A DNA stretch of 64,000 nucleotides from Lucifuga dentata (GCA_014773175.1 VXCM01002823.1:175577-239576), one strand, 5' to 3'; shown: positions 1 to 20,638, counted from the first letter of the stretch. Notes: generated by a model not told the origin, from the sequence alone. A program made the numbers and translations.

Positions 1-409
1 GACTGATGTGCTCAAGTTCAGAGTTAACACTGACCTTATAATAAAAAATTAAAAAAAAAAAAAAAAAAAANAAAAAAAAAAAAAAAAAAATCACAGAATA
101 ACCTTACAACAGAAGTTTGTATTTGACACCATAACACTAAAATAGTCCAACACAATACTACAAATATATGCCATAAATTAACAAATTAAAGTTAAATTTG
201 CATTGTTTGTTATTGTGTTGAGTTTGTCTGTACATTGCTGATGATTTAGCCTAATTTTACTGTAAAGATGAATAAAGTTTGTATCTGTCTATTAATCTAT
301 GTAACTATGAAATGCTGTTACAAGCAGATCACAGAAAACCCACGCATGTGAAGAGTAGGATAACCTTCATCCATCACTTCAACACAAAAACAACCAGTAG
401 CAGCCAAGG

Positions 410-449
<40 letters not shown>

Positions 450-880
450 AAAACTAATGTACATCATGAATAGAGAAATACATATTCAGTGTCCAACAGC
501 ATCACAGCAGAACACCTGAAAATTATACCTGAACACGTGACCTCTCAGCAGTGGATGAGCACCATACCAAACCACAGCAACCAAGACACCAGGGTTGATT
601 GATAAGTTCTGAGCCTACAATGCTCAAAGTCAGAGCTGAAACGCTGTTATCAAGTCATGCATGAATCTCCAACCGAGCATTTACAAAAAGAGAGAGAGAG
701 AGATGCAAACGTAGCAGGCCCAGAAAACATATAATTCTATTGAAGCAGTCACAACAGCAACATCAGCACCAACAAAAGCAACAGCAACAGCAACAACATA
801 AACAACAATAACAGCAGCAGCAACAACAGCACGAGCACTCATTAATCGTTTGCAGTCATACAGCCACATTCCAAGCTAAA
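1..880. other. intergenic, AT-rich with simple repeats
   Basis: Poly-A with an N at 71, a GA repeat (412-447), a second GA run near 690, and an imperfect CAA/CAG/CAT-type tract (745-835). Short frames here are repeat translations. No gene seen. Confidence 0.6.
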
Positions 881-889
881 CGCATAGAA

Positions 890-1270
890 AAGTAGTTCCT
901 TACTGTTTCTGGGATGGAAAGTTCTGGAAGGTCCTGGTCAGTCTGAGCCGGTGTGCTGCCTCCCGGTTCGGAGTCTGTGAAGGTTTTCGGCCAAGAGCTG
1001 CGTTAGCATTTGTAGCTAAATCATGGCATGAAGATTCCGGTTCTTCTGGGGCTTTTTCTGGGTTCTTTTAGTGACGTGTTGAAATATTACAGAAATACTA
1101 GAAGAATTTTTTGTTTTTGTTGATTTTTTAACGCGTTCTCCCTTTCACGTTCTGTTTTCGTTGTCGTTTTACTTTTTTTTTTTTAGATTAAATCGTCTAA
1201 TATCCGCCATTTTGACAGCAGCTAGCTACATCGTTCTGCCCGTGACCTCTGCCTTCTATATAGGCTTTAA
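890..1270 (-). promoter_or_regulatory. possible promoter and first exon of a neighbouring minus-strand gene
   Basis: Minus strand shows TATATAGAAGG at about 1263-1253, then about 40 nt later CAAAATGGCGGATAT (1214-1200), the YY1-type motif often found just inside the start of housekeeping transcripts. A donor-like CAGAAACA|GTAAGG lies near 900. The ATG within the YY1 motif opens only 13 codons, so it is not a convincing start. CpG content is higher than in the flanks. No downstream coding exon is visible in the remaining 890 nt, so this is tentative. Confidence 0.3.
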
Positions 1271-2567
1271 CCCTCTCATTGTCAAAATAAATACTAAATT
1301 AAAATAATAAATATTAAATTAGAACTTGTAGTGACAGACAGAAAAGAAACCAAATTTCAAAGTTTTTGGAGTCAACAAAATCTTCCCAACAACAACCAGT
1401 TTTCTCAGAAGACATTTTGTCTTGTCATTACTGGGAAAAGCGCGAGACAAATGTACCGTTAATGATGGCCGCGTTCCATTTAGGTGTGTCACGAGCCAGC
1501 AGCCTTCCAGCGTACCAAAACTGTCGCTAACATAGCTAAATGGAATGCATCATGGCTAGCAGTCGTCTTCATGCATAAATATTATTTGCAAATCAAAATA
1601 TTACAGTAGAGATTTATTTTACTTTTTAATTTTTAATATTATTCGTTTTACTGTCAAAGTTATTGCAAAAATACATTGTAAACAATTTTTTTTTACACTT
1701 TCATCCCCACAGCACAACGTTTTCCATATGGTCCTGATTGGAGGATTAGAATGTCGCCTTTCTTCAATTTTCCTGCATTTGAGGCAGTTAAATGCAAAAT
1801 AACCCGGAGACGTTTTTTTTTTGTTTTTGTTTTTTTGCCATTTTAATCAATTTGTATGGCATTTGCTGTAAGTTTAAATACTGATTCACACATTTTGATT
1901 AATTTCAGGGTTTGAATAGTGCTACAGACATCTAACAAAAATATCACAGTGAGCATTATGATATAAATGGCACAGCATGCTTTCCACCATTCAGAAATAG
2001 ACCTGCGGCACAAATTTATTTTATTATAGGTGAAGGTTTGCGTTGTAGGACAGCAGAGGACTCATTAACCCACAACACACAGCCAGTAACCACACTGGCA
2101 CACATTAGTCCCTCATTTAAACCGATATTACTGAAGAAGAAGAATCACTGTATGTGTGTGTGAAATGGAACTGCAGCAAGCCTGCACTGAGATCAGATGT
2201 TTTACAGAAACCATTCATAATGTTAAGAAAGGTGTGGTGAAACAAGTGACATATCCTGTTCTTACTACTTTCTGTTTCCTGTGGCGTGGGTTATTGATCA
2301 TTTTCAACCGTGTCATAAATTATTATTCCACCAAGTGCTTTCAGATAAATCCATATTTGATTTTCTGGACTACGATAAACCATAAAATACATTTCTATCA
2401 TTGCATGACAGAAGCATTTATCATTTTCATGTTCTTTTCTCATTATATTCTCTTATAACATGTTGGGAGGACTGAACGTCAATTTTAGCTGAAGATGATG
2501 TATTTTCAGAATGTGCAAAATTCCTCCAAGATGGTGACCTCAAACTATTAAGATCCCCCCCCCCCCN

Positions 2568-2601
<34 letters not shown>

Positions 2602-4469
2602 CGTGACCTCTGCTGATGGTGACAGCAGTGATGTCTGAATGAAGATGGACTATTTTCTGAGAGCTGATTACACACAAATCTGTCACCATCCTCACCTGAA
2701 AGACGAGAGGCAGACACAGGAAGAGAGGCGGAGAGACAGACACGCAGAGACATATAAGTCATTTGTGATGATGATGATGATGATGATGGAGGAAAGAGGA
2801 GAAGAGATCACAGAGAGTTTGCTGCACCATTTTCCTTCTCACCTGAGTCAGATGGTGGACATGCAGTCACCCTTGGAAGACATCCACCACCAAACACCAG
2901 AGGGGAAAAGGTCAGCCAGGGGCCATGGGGTTCCACCATGGAGCAAAGCTTTCCTCAATCCCTTTTCACACACGCACACACACACACCATTCCCTTCCTC
3001 ATTCCACGTGCCCCTTTGACCTCACTATTAAAACACAGCAGCAAATCTCTTGATTGGACACAGTGGCTCAGAAACAAATGATGCCTGACTTCTGTTTGGC
3101 CTCTGCAGGCTGCAGCAGTTGAATTTGGCATCTCAGTTGTGCAAATATATTCAACATTGCAAATGTGGTTTTTGAAAAGTCCAGGTAATTTTGGTATCTA
3201 AATCTGCGACTTTAGAGTAGAGAGTAGAGTAGTATTTTATTTTCGCCAAGGGAAAATTTCAGTGATGCAGCAGCAATTACAAAAAAAAAGGTAGGTAAAG
3301 GACAGAACACCGATACTATAAACTTGGATAAAAAAAAAAAACAAATAAAAACTTAGAGGCAAGATTAAGACTATTAATGTGCAAATTTAATGTGCAAATT
3401 AAATATAGAATGTGCATTGTCACTCAGAGGAGTTATTAGGAGTTATTGGCCAAAGAAAATCAACTCAAAAAAAGGCAGCAATTAGGATCAAAATGCTGAA
3501 AGTGACATGAGGACAGAATGTGTTTGTCATAGAAAATAATTGCTTTTGTAGATATGTTATTGATTTTTATGTGTTAATAGACAAAACTGCCTGCTGAGAG
3601 TCTGTTTAAATCATAATATCTCGTGTCGTACATTTGAATTACAGAAAAGACAAAAGTCTTGATTCTTGGATCTTTCAGCAAAGTCTGATGCCACCTGAAC
3701 AGGTCAGAGTTCAGAGTTCAGACCGAGGTTATAGTGACAAAATCAGACACCAATCAGATTTAAAGAGCCTCCAAATCAGAAGTGAATGTGTCAGGTTTTC
3801 TATGATTTTCTGTCCTTACTAAAGAAGATTTAAGTCCCATGTTAGGATAAAAAAAAATCTCAAAATGGATGAGTGCATATAAGGATGTTTTGTGATGTGG
3901 TCGATGAATCCTTTTGTATATTGTGTTCTTAAAATCTGGAAGTGTGTGAGTTGAAGGTTCCCACAATACTTTTTTTTTTTTTTTTTNTTTTTTTTTTTTT
4001 TTTCAACTGGGTTTTCAATTTTCTCAGAAACTAAAGTCGCAGCCAAACAAAATTTCACATTTATGTGCAGTTTAAATAGGCAATAAAATAATAATCTCCA
4101 CAATAAAATTTGTGGAGATTATGTGTGCACATCGCACGTCTGTTCAACACAAAGCTTATTCTCTTAAATACAAAAATTCAATTATCTGTTTCAGCGGAGC
4201 TAACTTTAACTTTCAGGTTGTTCAACAAAAAAAGACGACATGTCTGGACGACTCTATAAAAAGAATTACAGAACTTAAACGTGGTGGAGGAAATGCTGCG
4301 GTTAATTCAGTCATCAAAACCAAAGTGAACTGTAGTTCCTCTTTAGCAGCCGAAAAGCACTTCAGCCATTTCTCACCTATAGAAATCACACAAACAGCGT
4401 CAGGCTGACACAAAGCTGTCATCTCTCAGGTCTGTGTAAATTCTGTCACAAAAAGATAAAAGGATCCCT
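1271..4469. other. intergenic DNA between possible neighbour promoter and MITE
   Basis: Mostly AT-rich unique sequence. Contains a poly-C/N/CA repeat (2555-2599), a GAT repeat (2765-2788) and poly-T with an N (3970-4003). Frames at 2156-2458, 2639-3019 and 3634-4422 show no domain or codon bias I can recognise. Confidence 0.6.
3205..3300. repeat. possible LINE 3'-end relic
   Basis: Reads TTTATTTTCGCCAAGGGAAA then TTCAGTGATGCAGCAGCAAT, close to the widespread fish LINE tail of the type TTTATTxxCCCxAAGGGGAAATTxAGTG...CAGCAG, followed by A-rich sequence. Family (Rex1/L2-like) is from memory. Confidence 0.3.
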
Positions 4470-5002
4470 TTAAAGGACCATACCGTCCATTTTGCACGTT
4501 TGAGTCTAATATATTCAGTTTTCATACACATAATGTTACTGACAATCATTTCCCAAAGCATACTACTGGAGTGGTGAATTAAATATGTTTTTCCTACCTT
4601 CCAGACTGCCCTGGGATAGGTAATCCATCATCACCAACAAGATGTGTATTCAGATTTTTTTTAGAAGTTACGTAATTTTAGCGTTTAAGCTCAATAAAAA
4701 GCGTAGAGTGAATGTATGCCTCCACTGGGGAATATAGTCCCAAAACAAGACCTGTGTTTATGGAAAAATTTAAAGGACCATGACTTCATAAGGCTGTGTA
4801 ACTATTAGCAGGAGAAACATGGATTTTTAAGGTGGGTGTATCACTTGAATATTTGATTTTGAAAGATTAAGAGATTTTGCAAAATATCAGGAAAGCTGAA
4901 ATACGGTTTTATCCTTTGGGAAATGACTGTCAGTAATGTAACATGTATAAAAATTAAATATATTAGGCTCAAACATGCAAAACGGTTGGTATGGTCCTTT
5001 AA
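4470..5002 (+). mobile_element. TTAA MITE copy A
   Basis: Bounded by TTAAAGGACCATACC and GGTATGGTCCTTTAA, with TTAA on both sides. Forward orientation. About 533 bp; it lacks a segment of roughly 55 bp after CTTCCAGAC that other copies keep. Lies about 670 bp beyond the proposed gata3 poly(A) site. No coding capacity. Confidence 0.8.
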
Positions 5003-5669
5003 TAAAATCAATCATCCCATAATCTACAAACACACCTGTTAAAGGTGTTCAGTCTCCCTGAAATCTGAGTTTAATGCCTCAAATGTCCCTTAATTTGCAA
5101 GTTGAGAGGAGAGGATGATTAAATTAAATAAACTTCAAATTATTAAAACCCTTAATTATGAAGATTGAAGGCTTCAATCTGAATATGGAAACTTTATAGG
5201 ACTTTTAAGTGGAATTAAGGCTTATTTTCCCCTGTTGAATGCAAAGGAAAACCACAAAATTAACATTAGACTCCCAACAAGTTTCAGCAGCAAATTATTC
5301 TTTGATTCCTGCAGCAGGAGGAGCAGCTCCTTAAAGGAGGTGGGGAGAATGCATTAAATGCTAAATCCTCCTCAGGGAATGAACAATAGGTGGTTGTTGT
5401 GTGTGTAGGTTGTTGTGTATTTATGTATCGGTAGGATGAGACAAAAGTGTGCAGCGCTTGTGTGGCCCGGCCGTTTGATTTGTTCCTCCACTGCCACTGT
5501 TTATTTCAGCTTTTCCTGTTTGTGCTCAACTGACCAGAAGAGCTGCCACTATGAATGCTGGGTAAAAAAAAAAAGAAAAAGAAAAAAGCAAGCCAGCAGT
5601 GAGGGTAGCAAAGTGTCAAAGCTGCAGAAGAGACAGAAAGGATGGCTCGCAACCACAAAGCTAACATGT
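5003..5669. other. intergenic between MITE A and gata3 3' end
   Basis: AT-rich. Holds a possible distal minus-strand AATAAA at 5505-5500. The frame at 5415-5687 has no recognisable similarity. Confidence 0.5.
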
Positions 5670-6852
5670 CAACAGAGATTAAACTAGTTTATTATTTTCA
5701 AAGAGGAAAAAAATTACGAAACAAAAAGCAGTCATATTTTACACTAGTGATTATTATTAAATTTTTACAACCATTCAGTCTGCATAACATAAAGAAATAA
5801 TTCTACATCTTTGTTTCTTTCGTATTTTTGGTACTCTGATTTTTTACATACAAATAACAAATACAGGAACTTTTTCACAATGCATATAATCTGTGGGCAG
5901 GAAGAAAGTCTTTCAGGTGATCTCATGTGCCTGTGTGTGTATCTGTATATGTGTGTGTGCGTGCGTGTGTGTGTGTGTGTGTGCAGTGTGTGTCAACAAA
6001 AACCAATTGCCCGAGACCTATAGCACATCCAAAAAATAAAATAAAAAGCAGAGACGTCTGCAGTCTCTGCAAACTTAACGCAACACATTTCCAGCAGGCA
6101 AACGCAGAGTTCCGCCCTTTTTCTCATCTTCTCACCTCCTCCTCCTTCTTTTTCTTCTCCTCTTTTCTCCAGAACACGGAGGTGTCCTCTCCTCACTCCT
6201 CCAGTGGCAAGTCCCTCCACCCTGCCGTGACTCGTACCCTTCTTGTCATTAGCTGCCCAGGGGCAAGTTTCCTTTTTTTCCTTACTTAATTAAAAAGTCT
6301 TCATTAAATGTACTGTATTTCATACAATTTGTACAAATATATTCAACGTTTGTCTCTCCTGGGAGGAACAGCGGGGATTCCTGTTACACAGGTGATGGTG
6401 AAGAGAGATGGGCCGGGGAAAAGGAAGAGGGTGTCATAAAAGTTTGGTCATGTCTGTTTTTGTGGGATTTGTGTGTGGAAAATGGCTTTTTGTACACAAA
6501 TGGAGCTCCTTGTCACGGGTTCAGCCTGGATGTAGCAGCGACTTGGGGAGGAAACGTTGTCATCTCTAGGAAGAAAAAAAAATCTTCCCCGGAAGGTCAG
6601 AGAGCCACAGTCAATCAGTCTGCAAAGCATTCATATCGCAGAGGTACACTTTGAGTTTATAAAAAATAAGATACAACTGAGGACAAAGGAACCTAAAGCT
6701 CGTCTTTCTCGCACCAGTCAGCTCAGAGGTGAGACGGGGAGCTTATGTCGGGCTGAGGAGCAGTTTATTGGTCTTTTTGGATGTGGAAGCAGGTCAGCAG
6801 AGGTACCGAGGGGTGCAGTGGAGAGGGCGAGGGTTGGTGCAGCAGTGGAGGT
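5670..6852 (-). other. gata3: probable gata3 3' UTR
   Basis: Minus-strand DNA downstream of the TAG. It includes an A/T-rich block at 6290-6350 (TACAGTACATTTAATGAAG, TTTTTAATTAAG) that looks like a conserved UTR segment, a GA-rich stretch at 6120-6170 and a GT repeat at 5950-5992. The open frames in this region are in low-complexity or antisense sequence and do not resemble proteins. Ending near 5670 is inferred from the poly(A) signal below; a shorter form could end after the AATAAA at 6769-6764. Confidence 0.5.
5688..5693 (-). terminator. gata3: candidate gata3 poly(A) signal AATAAA
   Basis: Minus strand reads AAAATAATAAACTAG here, about 1.16 kb after the stop. Other minus-strand AATAAA hexamers occur at 6769-6764 (84 nt after the stop) and 5505-5500. 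Choice among them needs transcript ends. Confidence 0.4.
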
Positions 6853-15615
<8,763 letters not shown>

Positions 15616-15740
15616 TGCTTTCTTTTTTTTAGCAAATGTTCATGCACACCGAAGCAAACCGATACAAGTCAAGATAAGAAATAATCTGTCCAAAATCCCT
15701 TTTCGTTAAATCCACAGGTTCCGTAGTTGCTTCCGATCAC
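15616..15740 (-). other. gata3: gata3 5' UTR part of exon 2
   Basis: Minus-strand leader immediately before the ATG. The acceptor is a clear polypyrimidine tract plus CTGTCTCCAG, so the exon starts at 15740 with GTGATCGG. My recollection of the human mRNA has an equivalent junction followed by GTGACC. The leader carries one tiny uORF at 15643-15629, described separately. No in-frame upstream ATG extends the protein. Confidence 0.75.
15629..15643 (-). promoter_or_regulatory. gata3: uORF 2 in gata3 leader (MNIC-stop)
   Basis: ATG AAC ATT TGC TAA on the minus strand. Its stop lies 13 nt before the main ATG. Its start context is weak (T at -3), whereas the main ATG has G at -3 and +4, so leaky scanning is expected. 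Confidence 0.5.
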
Positions 15741-16181
15741 CTGGAGACAGAAATAATAATTTATTGTCTTATTTTCTGGATCAGATAAATTCTGAATTGT
15801 TTACGGCAAGAATAGTCAGATAGGATGTTCACGTTACTTAATTTTGCCCCGATTTAAAAAAAAAAAATTAAACACGAAACATACCCCAACATTACAAATG
15901 CAGCAAAAGTGTTGTCATAAATACGTCCAAAATGGAATCCAGTCCGGCGCAGAGTTCCTGAACTTGTTCCTCTTAAAATTGTCAGCGCGTTTCAGCTCAG
16001 CTCAACAAGTCTCAGCTTTGTGAAGGTGCGGGCTGGTTTGCGGTGGATGGTTTTGCTGCGCACTGACCAGCAGCAGCAAGTTCAACTCAATGATCAAATC
16101 TCTGTTTGTGCGCAGTTGCAGCTCTCTCCATTAACTCCGTTCCTCTCTCTCTCTCTGTCTGTGTGGCTCAGGCGCACTCAC
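15741..16181 (-). other. gata3: gata3 intron 1 (tentative)
   Basis: About 440 nt between the proposed exon-1 donor and the exon-2 acceptor. It contains CT/GA stretches (16141-16170). Part of this may instead be exon if the GTATGT donor near 15885 is used. Confidence 0.35.
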
Positions 16182-16275
16182 CCTTGCTCTCTCTCTCTCG
16201 CTCTCTCTCTCTCCAGCCCCCTATTTTTNTTTTTTTTTTTTTTTTACAGTGAAGGCATTCTTTCAGGATGGCGCC
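16182..16275 (-). other. gata3: probable non-coding gata3 exon 1
   Basis: Minus strand from GGCGCC (16275-16270) through AAAGAATGCC, CTGTAA, a long A tract with an N at 16229, and a GA-rich stretch, ending at a donor AAGG|GTGAGTG (GT at 16181-16180). As I remember it, the human GATA3 mRNA begins with GGCGCC, then AGAAAGAATGC, CTGTAA, an A tract and GAGAGAGAG. The order and spacing agree well, which argues for a conserved first exon. The 5' end and donor are inferred. An alternative donor is GGG|GTATGT near 15885. The A-tract length is uncertain because of the N. Confidence 0.5.
16244..16258 (-). promoter_or_regulatory. gata3: uORF 1 in gata3 leader (MPSL-stop)
   Basis: ATG CCT TCA CTG TAA on the minus strand, about 17 nt from the inferred cap site. 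The human leader, from memory, has ATG CAT TCC CTG TAA at the same place. It would be translated only if the cap site lies upstream as proposed. Confidence 0.4.
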
Positions 16276-16420
16276 AGGCAGCTCAATGCTTGCAGACAGC
16301 TGTGGCGCGACGCAACTTAAGGAGGGTCTGTCAGTGTCATCAGCAGAGAGGAGGGGCCTGCCCTAATTGAATATAACGTGGACCAGGAGAGACGCGTAAG
16401 TGCAGCAAGATTTTTTTTTT
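16276..16420 (-). promoter_or_regulatory. gata3: probable gata3 proximal promoter
   Basis: Minus-strand DNA just upstream of the inferred first exon. It includes an E-box CAGCTG (in CCACAGCTGTCTGC), a short CpG-containing stretch (GTTGCGTCGCGCC) and CTCCTTAAG. There is no convincing TATA box at -30. Promoter status rests on the adjacent exon-1 similarity. Confidence 0.4.
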
Positions 16421-17305
16421 TTTTTTTTTTTGAAATCAATGACCTTGTCAAAATATGTAAATACATATTAAAATAGCCTATTTCTGTTTTGGTAGGCCTA
16501 CCAAAACTATACCTCAACTACACATGAAAATAATTGAATGTATCAAGAAAATCTATAAAAACAATAAAAAAAATCTATAAAATAGCAACATGTGGGCCTA
16601 TATTGTATGTAAGAATAGACTATAAATAATAAATATAAATAAATATATAAAATATCAAAAAATTTTAAATAACAAAATGTGCATATCATACAATCAGAAA
16701 TCTTCTGAATCATCATCTGTGAATAAAAAGTAATAAAGCGCTGTTTGTTTCAGGCCTGTTGTGGTGAAAGTGCTGCAGAATTTCTGCAGGCTACTGCGTA
16801 AAGGGAAGCGGCGTCCTCAGACATTTAGACTCTTTAAATTGTGACAGTGCGTCCTCTCGCGGTGACAAGCACATTATTTTAATGGCACGTCCAAAATGAG
16901 TCGATTTTCTCACCCTGAGGCAGGTACGGACAAGGACGCATGGAAGACTCAGCCTACACTCAAAAATAAAAAATAATCCTAATATAGGATGATAACTGCC
17001 AGTGTTCATCCACCCAAACTACAACCTTTCACTGCACCATGTTAAACAGACAAGCAACAATGGGTCATGTCATTATTGATTCAAAACTGTGCATTAAATG
17101 TAACACGATAGTCCACGCAGGGAGTGATTTTCCTCAGCCTTTCATCGTTTCATCTGTTTAACAAAAAAACCAGAAGTAATTTAATTTCACCTTTTTCCAC
17201 TCTGACACCCAAACAGTCAATTCATGCAACGTGGGGCATGTGCCGCGCGTCTTTAGCTTTATTCCACCTGACTGCACAACCAGAATGTGGGGGGGGGGGG
17301 GGGGG

Positions 17306-17373
17306 NNNNNNNNNNNNNNNNNNNNNNNNNNNNNNNNNNNNNNNNNNNNNNNNNNNNNNNNNNNNNNNNNNNN
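17306..17373. other. assembly gap (68 N) between G tracts
   Basis: Sized gap with poly-G on the left and a G run on the right, probably a GC-rich sequencing drop-out. Confidence 0.95.
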
Positions 17374-17411
17374 GGGGGGGGCAGCCTCAGCGACGCCACT
17401 GCCACTGGATG

Positions 17412-17419
17412 TGACGTCA
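17412..17419. promoter_or_regulatory. perfect CRE palindrome TGACGTCA
   Basis: Reads GTGACGTCACCGCGG within a CpG-rich stretch about 1.14 kb upstream of the inferred gata3 start. Full 8-bp CREs in CpG-rich DNA usually sit in promoters (CREB/ATF binding). It could serve gata3 or a divergent transcript. Confidence 0.4.
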
Positions 17420-20338
17420 CCGCGGTGTAAACAGTCAGGAAATGAACCTCTCCAGCGCGCATGCAGCGTCTGGGAAGCGGGAGCGCGCACGCCCCTGCAC
17501 CACGTTTCACCATTATCCTGTCTGTCTGATATCAGGTGGTATTAATGCCTATAGCATGGAGTGAATTATCCTGATCAATAATAGGCTAATCAGTTATAGG
17601 TAAAGTTACTGAAAGTATTATTAATTAGGATTATATTTTATATAATGTGGTCAGATTAGGTAGATGACTCCATTAGAGCCATTCCTTCATAATTCTATGT
17701 TCTGTTTATACTGGGGTTATTTTGAAGCGGGTGCATGGGAGGAGATAGAGAGAGAGACTTGGCAAAGCGCTGGATTTTTCCTCTCCAGGATAACCTACCT
17801 GGAGAGAGACAGACAGAGACTGAACTTGGATGCAAACTGCTGTAGCTGCATTGTCAGGCTGTCAGCGGACTCGTGTAATTATCCTCTTGAAAAGTATCGC
17901 GCTGCCATTATCCACAAAGTGCCCGTTATAGGTGCTCAGAGGCAACGCATGACGGTAAATATAGCCTAAAATCCCGGTGATGTTTTTGTTTCTTGCCTGG
18001 ATGTTTGGAAGCTTAAAGGAGGGACGTGGAAGCCACATGATTCCCAAGCTCACGGTGTCAATAACACAGATTATTCAGAAAGGGAATAAGACTGGTGTCC
18101 TAAAAAAGTTGTCACTTATAATCCCAAAACTGTAGTGGCTTCAGCTCTCTGCTTGTGTGTGTGTGTGTGTGTGTGTGTGTGTCAGTCCAAAATGAGATCC
18201 AGCATTAGTCTATTTTTGAAGTTAATGGTCTACAAATAGCAGAGCTGTTGTGCGTAAAGCTTGATTCATAAATGTTGGCGCTGAGGCCAGTCAGGCTGCT
18301 GATGGCGCAGATAATTCCTGAGTGATTATGTCAGCCAACCCCGATTCAAATCAAGACAAGCCACATTTTTTATACCGCGGCTCAGAATTTAAGACACCGA
18401 CGGATTATGCCGCTGGCAGCGTGGAGGATGATTTTTACAGATAACGTCTCAGTGTTTACTCAGTCCCTCCACTTCCTCTTTGGCCTCATCAGTAATTATA
18501 GTCATTGTTTTTCCCTTTTGGAAATAATAATTTCCTGCCATCAGCTGATGAATCAGAGGTGAGAGAGAGATAACATCGGCAATAAAATACAAAATCTATA
18601 TATATATAACACTACTAGCCTAATAGTAATGATTATTATTATAATAACACAACGTGTTATTATTTTATTATTATTTATTTTAGAATGTTTTAAAATAGCT
18701 GCAAAAATGCGGATTAATAGAATACTTGATTAAATACACGAGACAAAATTGTAAAATGTTGATGTATGTTATTTTTTTTATTAATAGCTAAAAATTTACA
18801 GGTATACTAAATCAAACGCTATTATCTAGGCTCAGTCTATTTTGTATTTTTTATAAGGCACATTCACATTTCTTTTTCATCTTGATAAAGTACATGGGCG
18901 TAAAATAATAAATGATTGAAATATTTAAAAAGCTGATGTTTGAGATGAAGATGGCCGTGTAGCTGCAGGATGCGGCTGCACGGCCAGCTTTGATAAAAGT
19001 GTTAAAAGGAGCCGTGTAAATAGTGAGATTTGTCCGTATTTAAAGGTTAAGGGTATACATTTAGAAACCCACAGGCAGATACATGTTAGCTTTCTTGCTC
19101 TGTGAGTCATATATTACCTTTCTGAAGTCTTTTCAAGAAAAAAGCTGCTATTCCACAGCATGAGAACCAGCGCCGCTTCTTAGAACAAAACCAGGGCGTG
19201 AAATTCTGCTTGTTGAGCATGAAACTTGAAAACTGAAGCTGATTTCTTAGAACGATTAAAATGAGAAAGAGCTATATGATAAATCACCGTTTCTTCGAGT
19301 GTAAAGAAGCAGTTCATATTTTGTGTCATTCTAAGTTAAAAAGAGAAAATCTGAACGTTGTAAATTGAATCAGATGCTGATCTGTTTTTTAGCGGACGTG
19401 TTGATGGAATCTTTCATTTAACTTACAGGCCTTTTCACCTTAAACATCCTATATTTATGCAAAATTATTTTACATTTTACATCATTGCGTATATTATTTA
19501 CATATTTAATTTGACTGACTTTACCTAAATGTGAAGTGTGTAACATCACTAATGCGTAAAAGTCACATTAAAAGAAACTATAATAAACAAATCAAAATCC
19601 GGACAGCAAAATGACATAAAAAGAAATCACAACCTATCATTCAATGTCGTATAAAGACTTAAACAAAAAATACAAATAATGAAATATTCAGCACAGCTCC
19701 TATGTGCATGTCTGTCCGTGCGCCACTGCCTGCATGCCTGACAGCGCGATGCCCTTAATTTGGCATCAGATTCATTCTAACGGAGACTCTCTCCGCCATA
19801 TCAACACATATCGACCAAAGGCGAGATGGAAGGAACGAATAACGGGGAAAACGCAGCCTCAGCACCCACAACTCCTTTTTATGACCCGCCGGCAAGGTAA
19901 TCTGATCAATTTCACGGGTTCTAAGGGATTCTGCCTTTACCACCGAGCTGGGCGGTAATGGGTCATTAAAATATCTCATCTATAGCGCTGTTTTTGGATG
20001 GCGAGGCAGGCAGCTAAATATACATATATATATATATGTATATTTTTAGACATACACTGAGCCGTCGTAATCACATCAGTGCCAACTCGTGCATGAATAT
20101 GAACAGAAAAACCAAACGCCAGTGATAATCAAGCGAATTTTGCTTGTGTGAAATAAAACAAGGCCTGTATAGCTGACAGGTCAGAAAAATAAGACAGCAG
20201 CTTAGAAAAACACAAACGGGGCGATGTTAAAGACAACAATGGCGGTCGCTATGGATGTTGTGGCCAATGTTCGAGCCGTTTTTCATCCAGTGCTCACAGC
20301 CCCGCTAACCGGTGCCGCCGCCGTTAGGACGGCTCAGG

Positions 20339-20364
20339 GCAAAAAATACTGCGGTATTTTTTGC
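20339..20364. repeat. perfect 11-bp inverted repeat with TGCG loop
   Basis: GCAAAAAATAC, TGCG, GTATTTTTTGC. Sits in the CpG-richer block 20220-20540. Confidence 0.8.
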
Positions 20365-20628
20365 TTCATTCTCATAAAATATTTTGGCTATAGAACCGGG
20401 GCAGACTAATGCAAACCCGTCATAAAAGTTTGCCGTCATTCACAGCCACAGAAGCGGCTGCCTGCTGGATTTAGCGTTGGTGGAAGAGCTGGCTGCGGTC
20501 AGGACGCACCGGATTTACAGGAAATGTAAATATTTACTGACCTGTAGCGGTGGAGGCTGCACGACTGGAGGCTTTTTTCTGCAGATGTGAAGAAAGAGTG
20601 ACAGAGATGGAAGTGCCGATGGCATTTA

Positions 20629-20638
20629 GAGAGAGAGN

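Noticed and set aside
1200..1215. ATGGCGG as a true start codon of a neighbour gene
   Set aside because: The frame closes after 13 codons in an A tract and no splice donor precedes the stop.
17124..17545. Frames of 84-110 codons around 17.3 kb
   Set aside because: They cross the 68-N gap and G tracts; no protein-like sequence remains outside.
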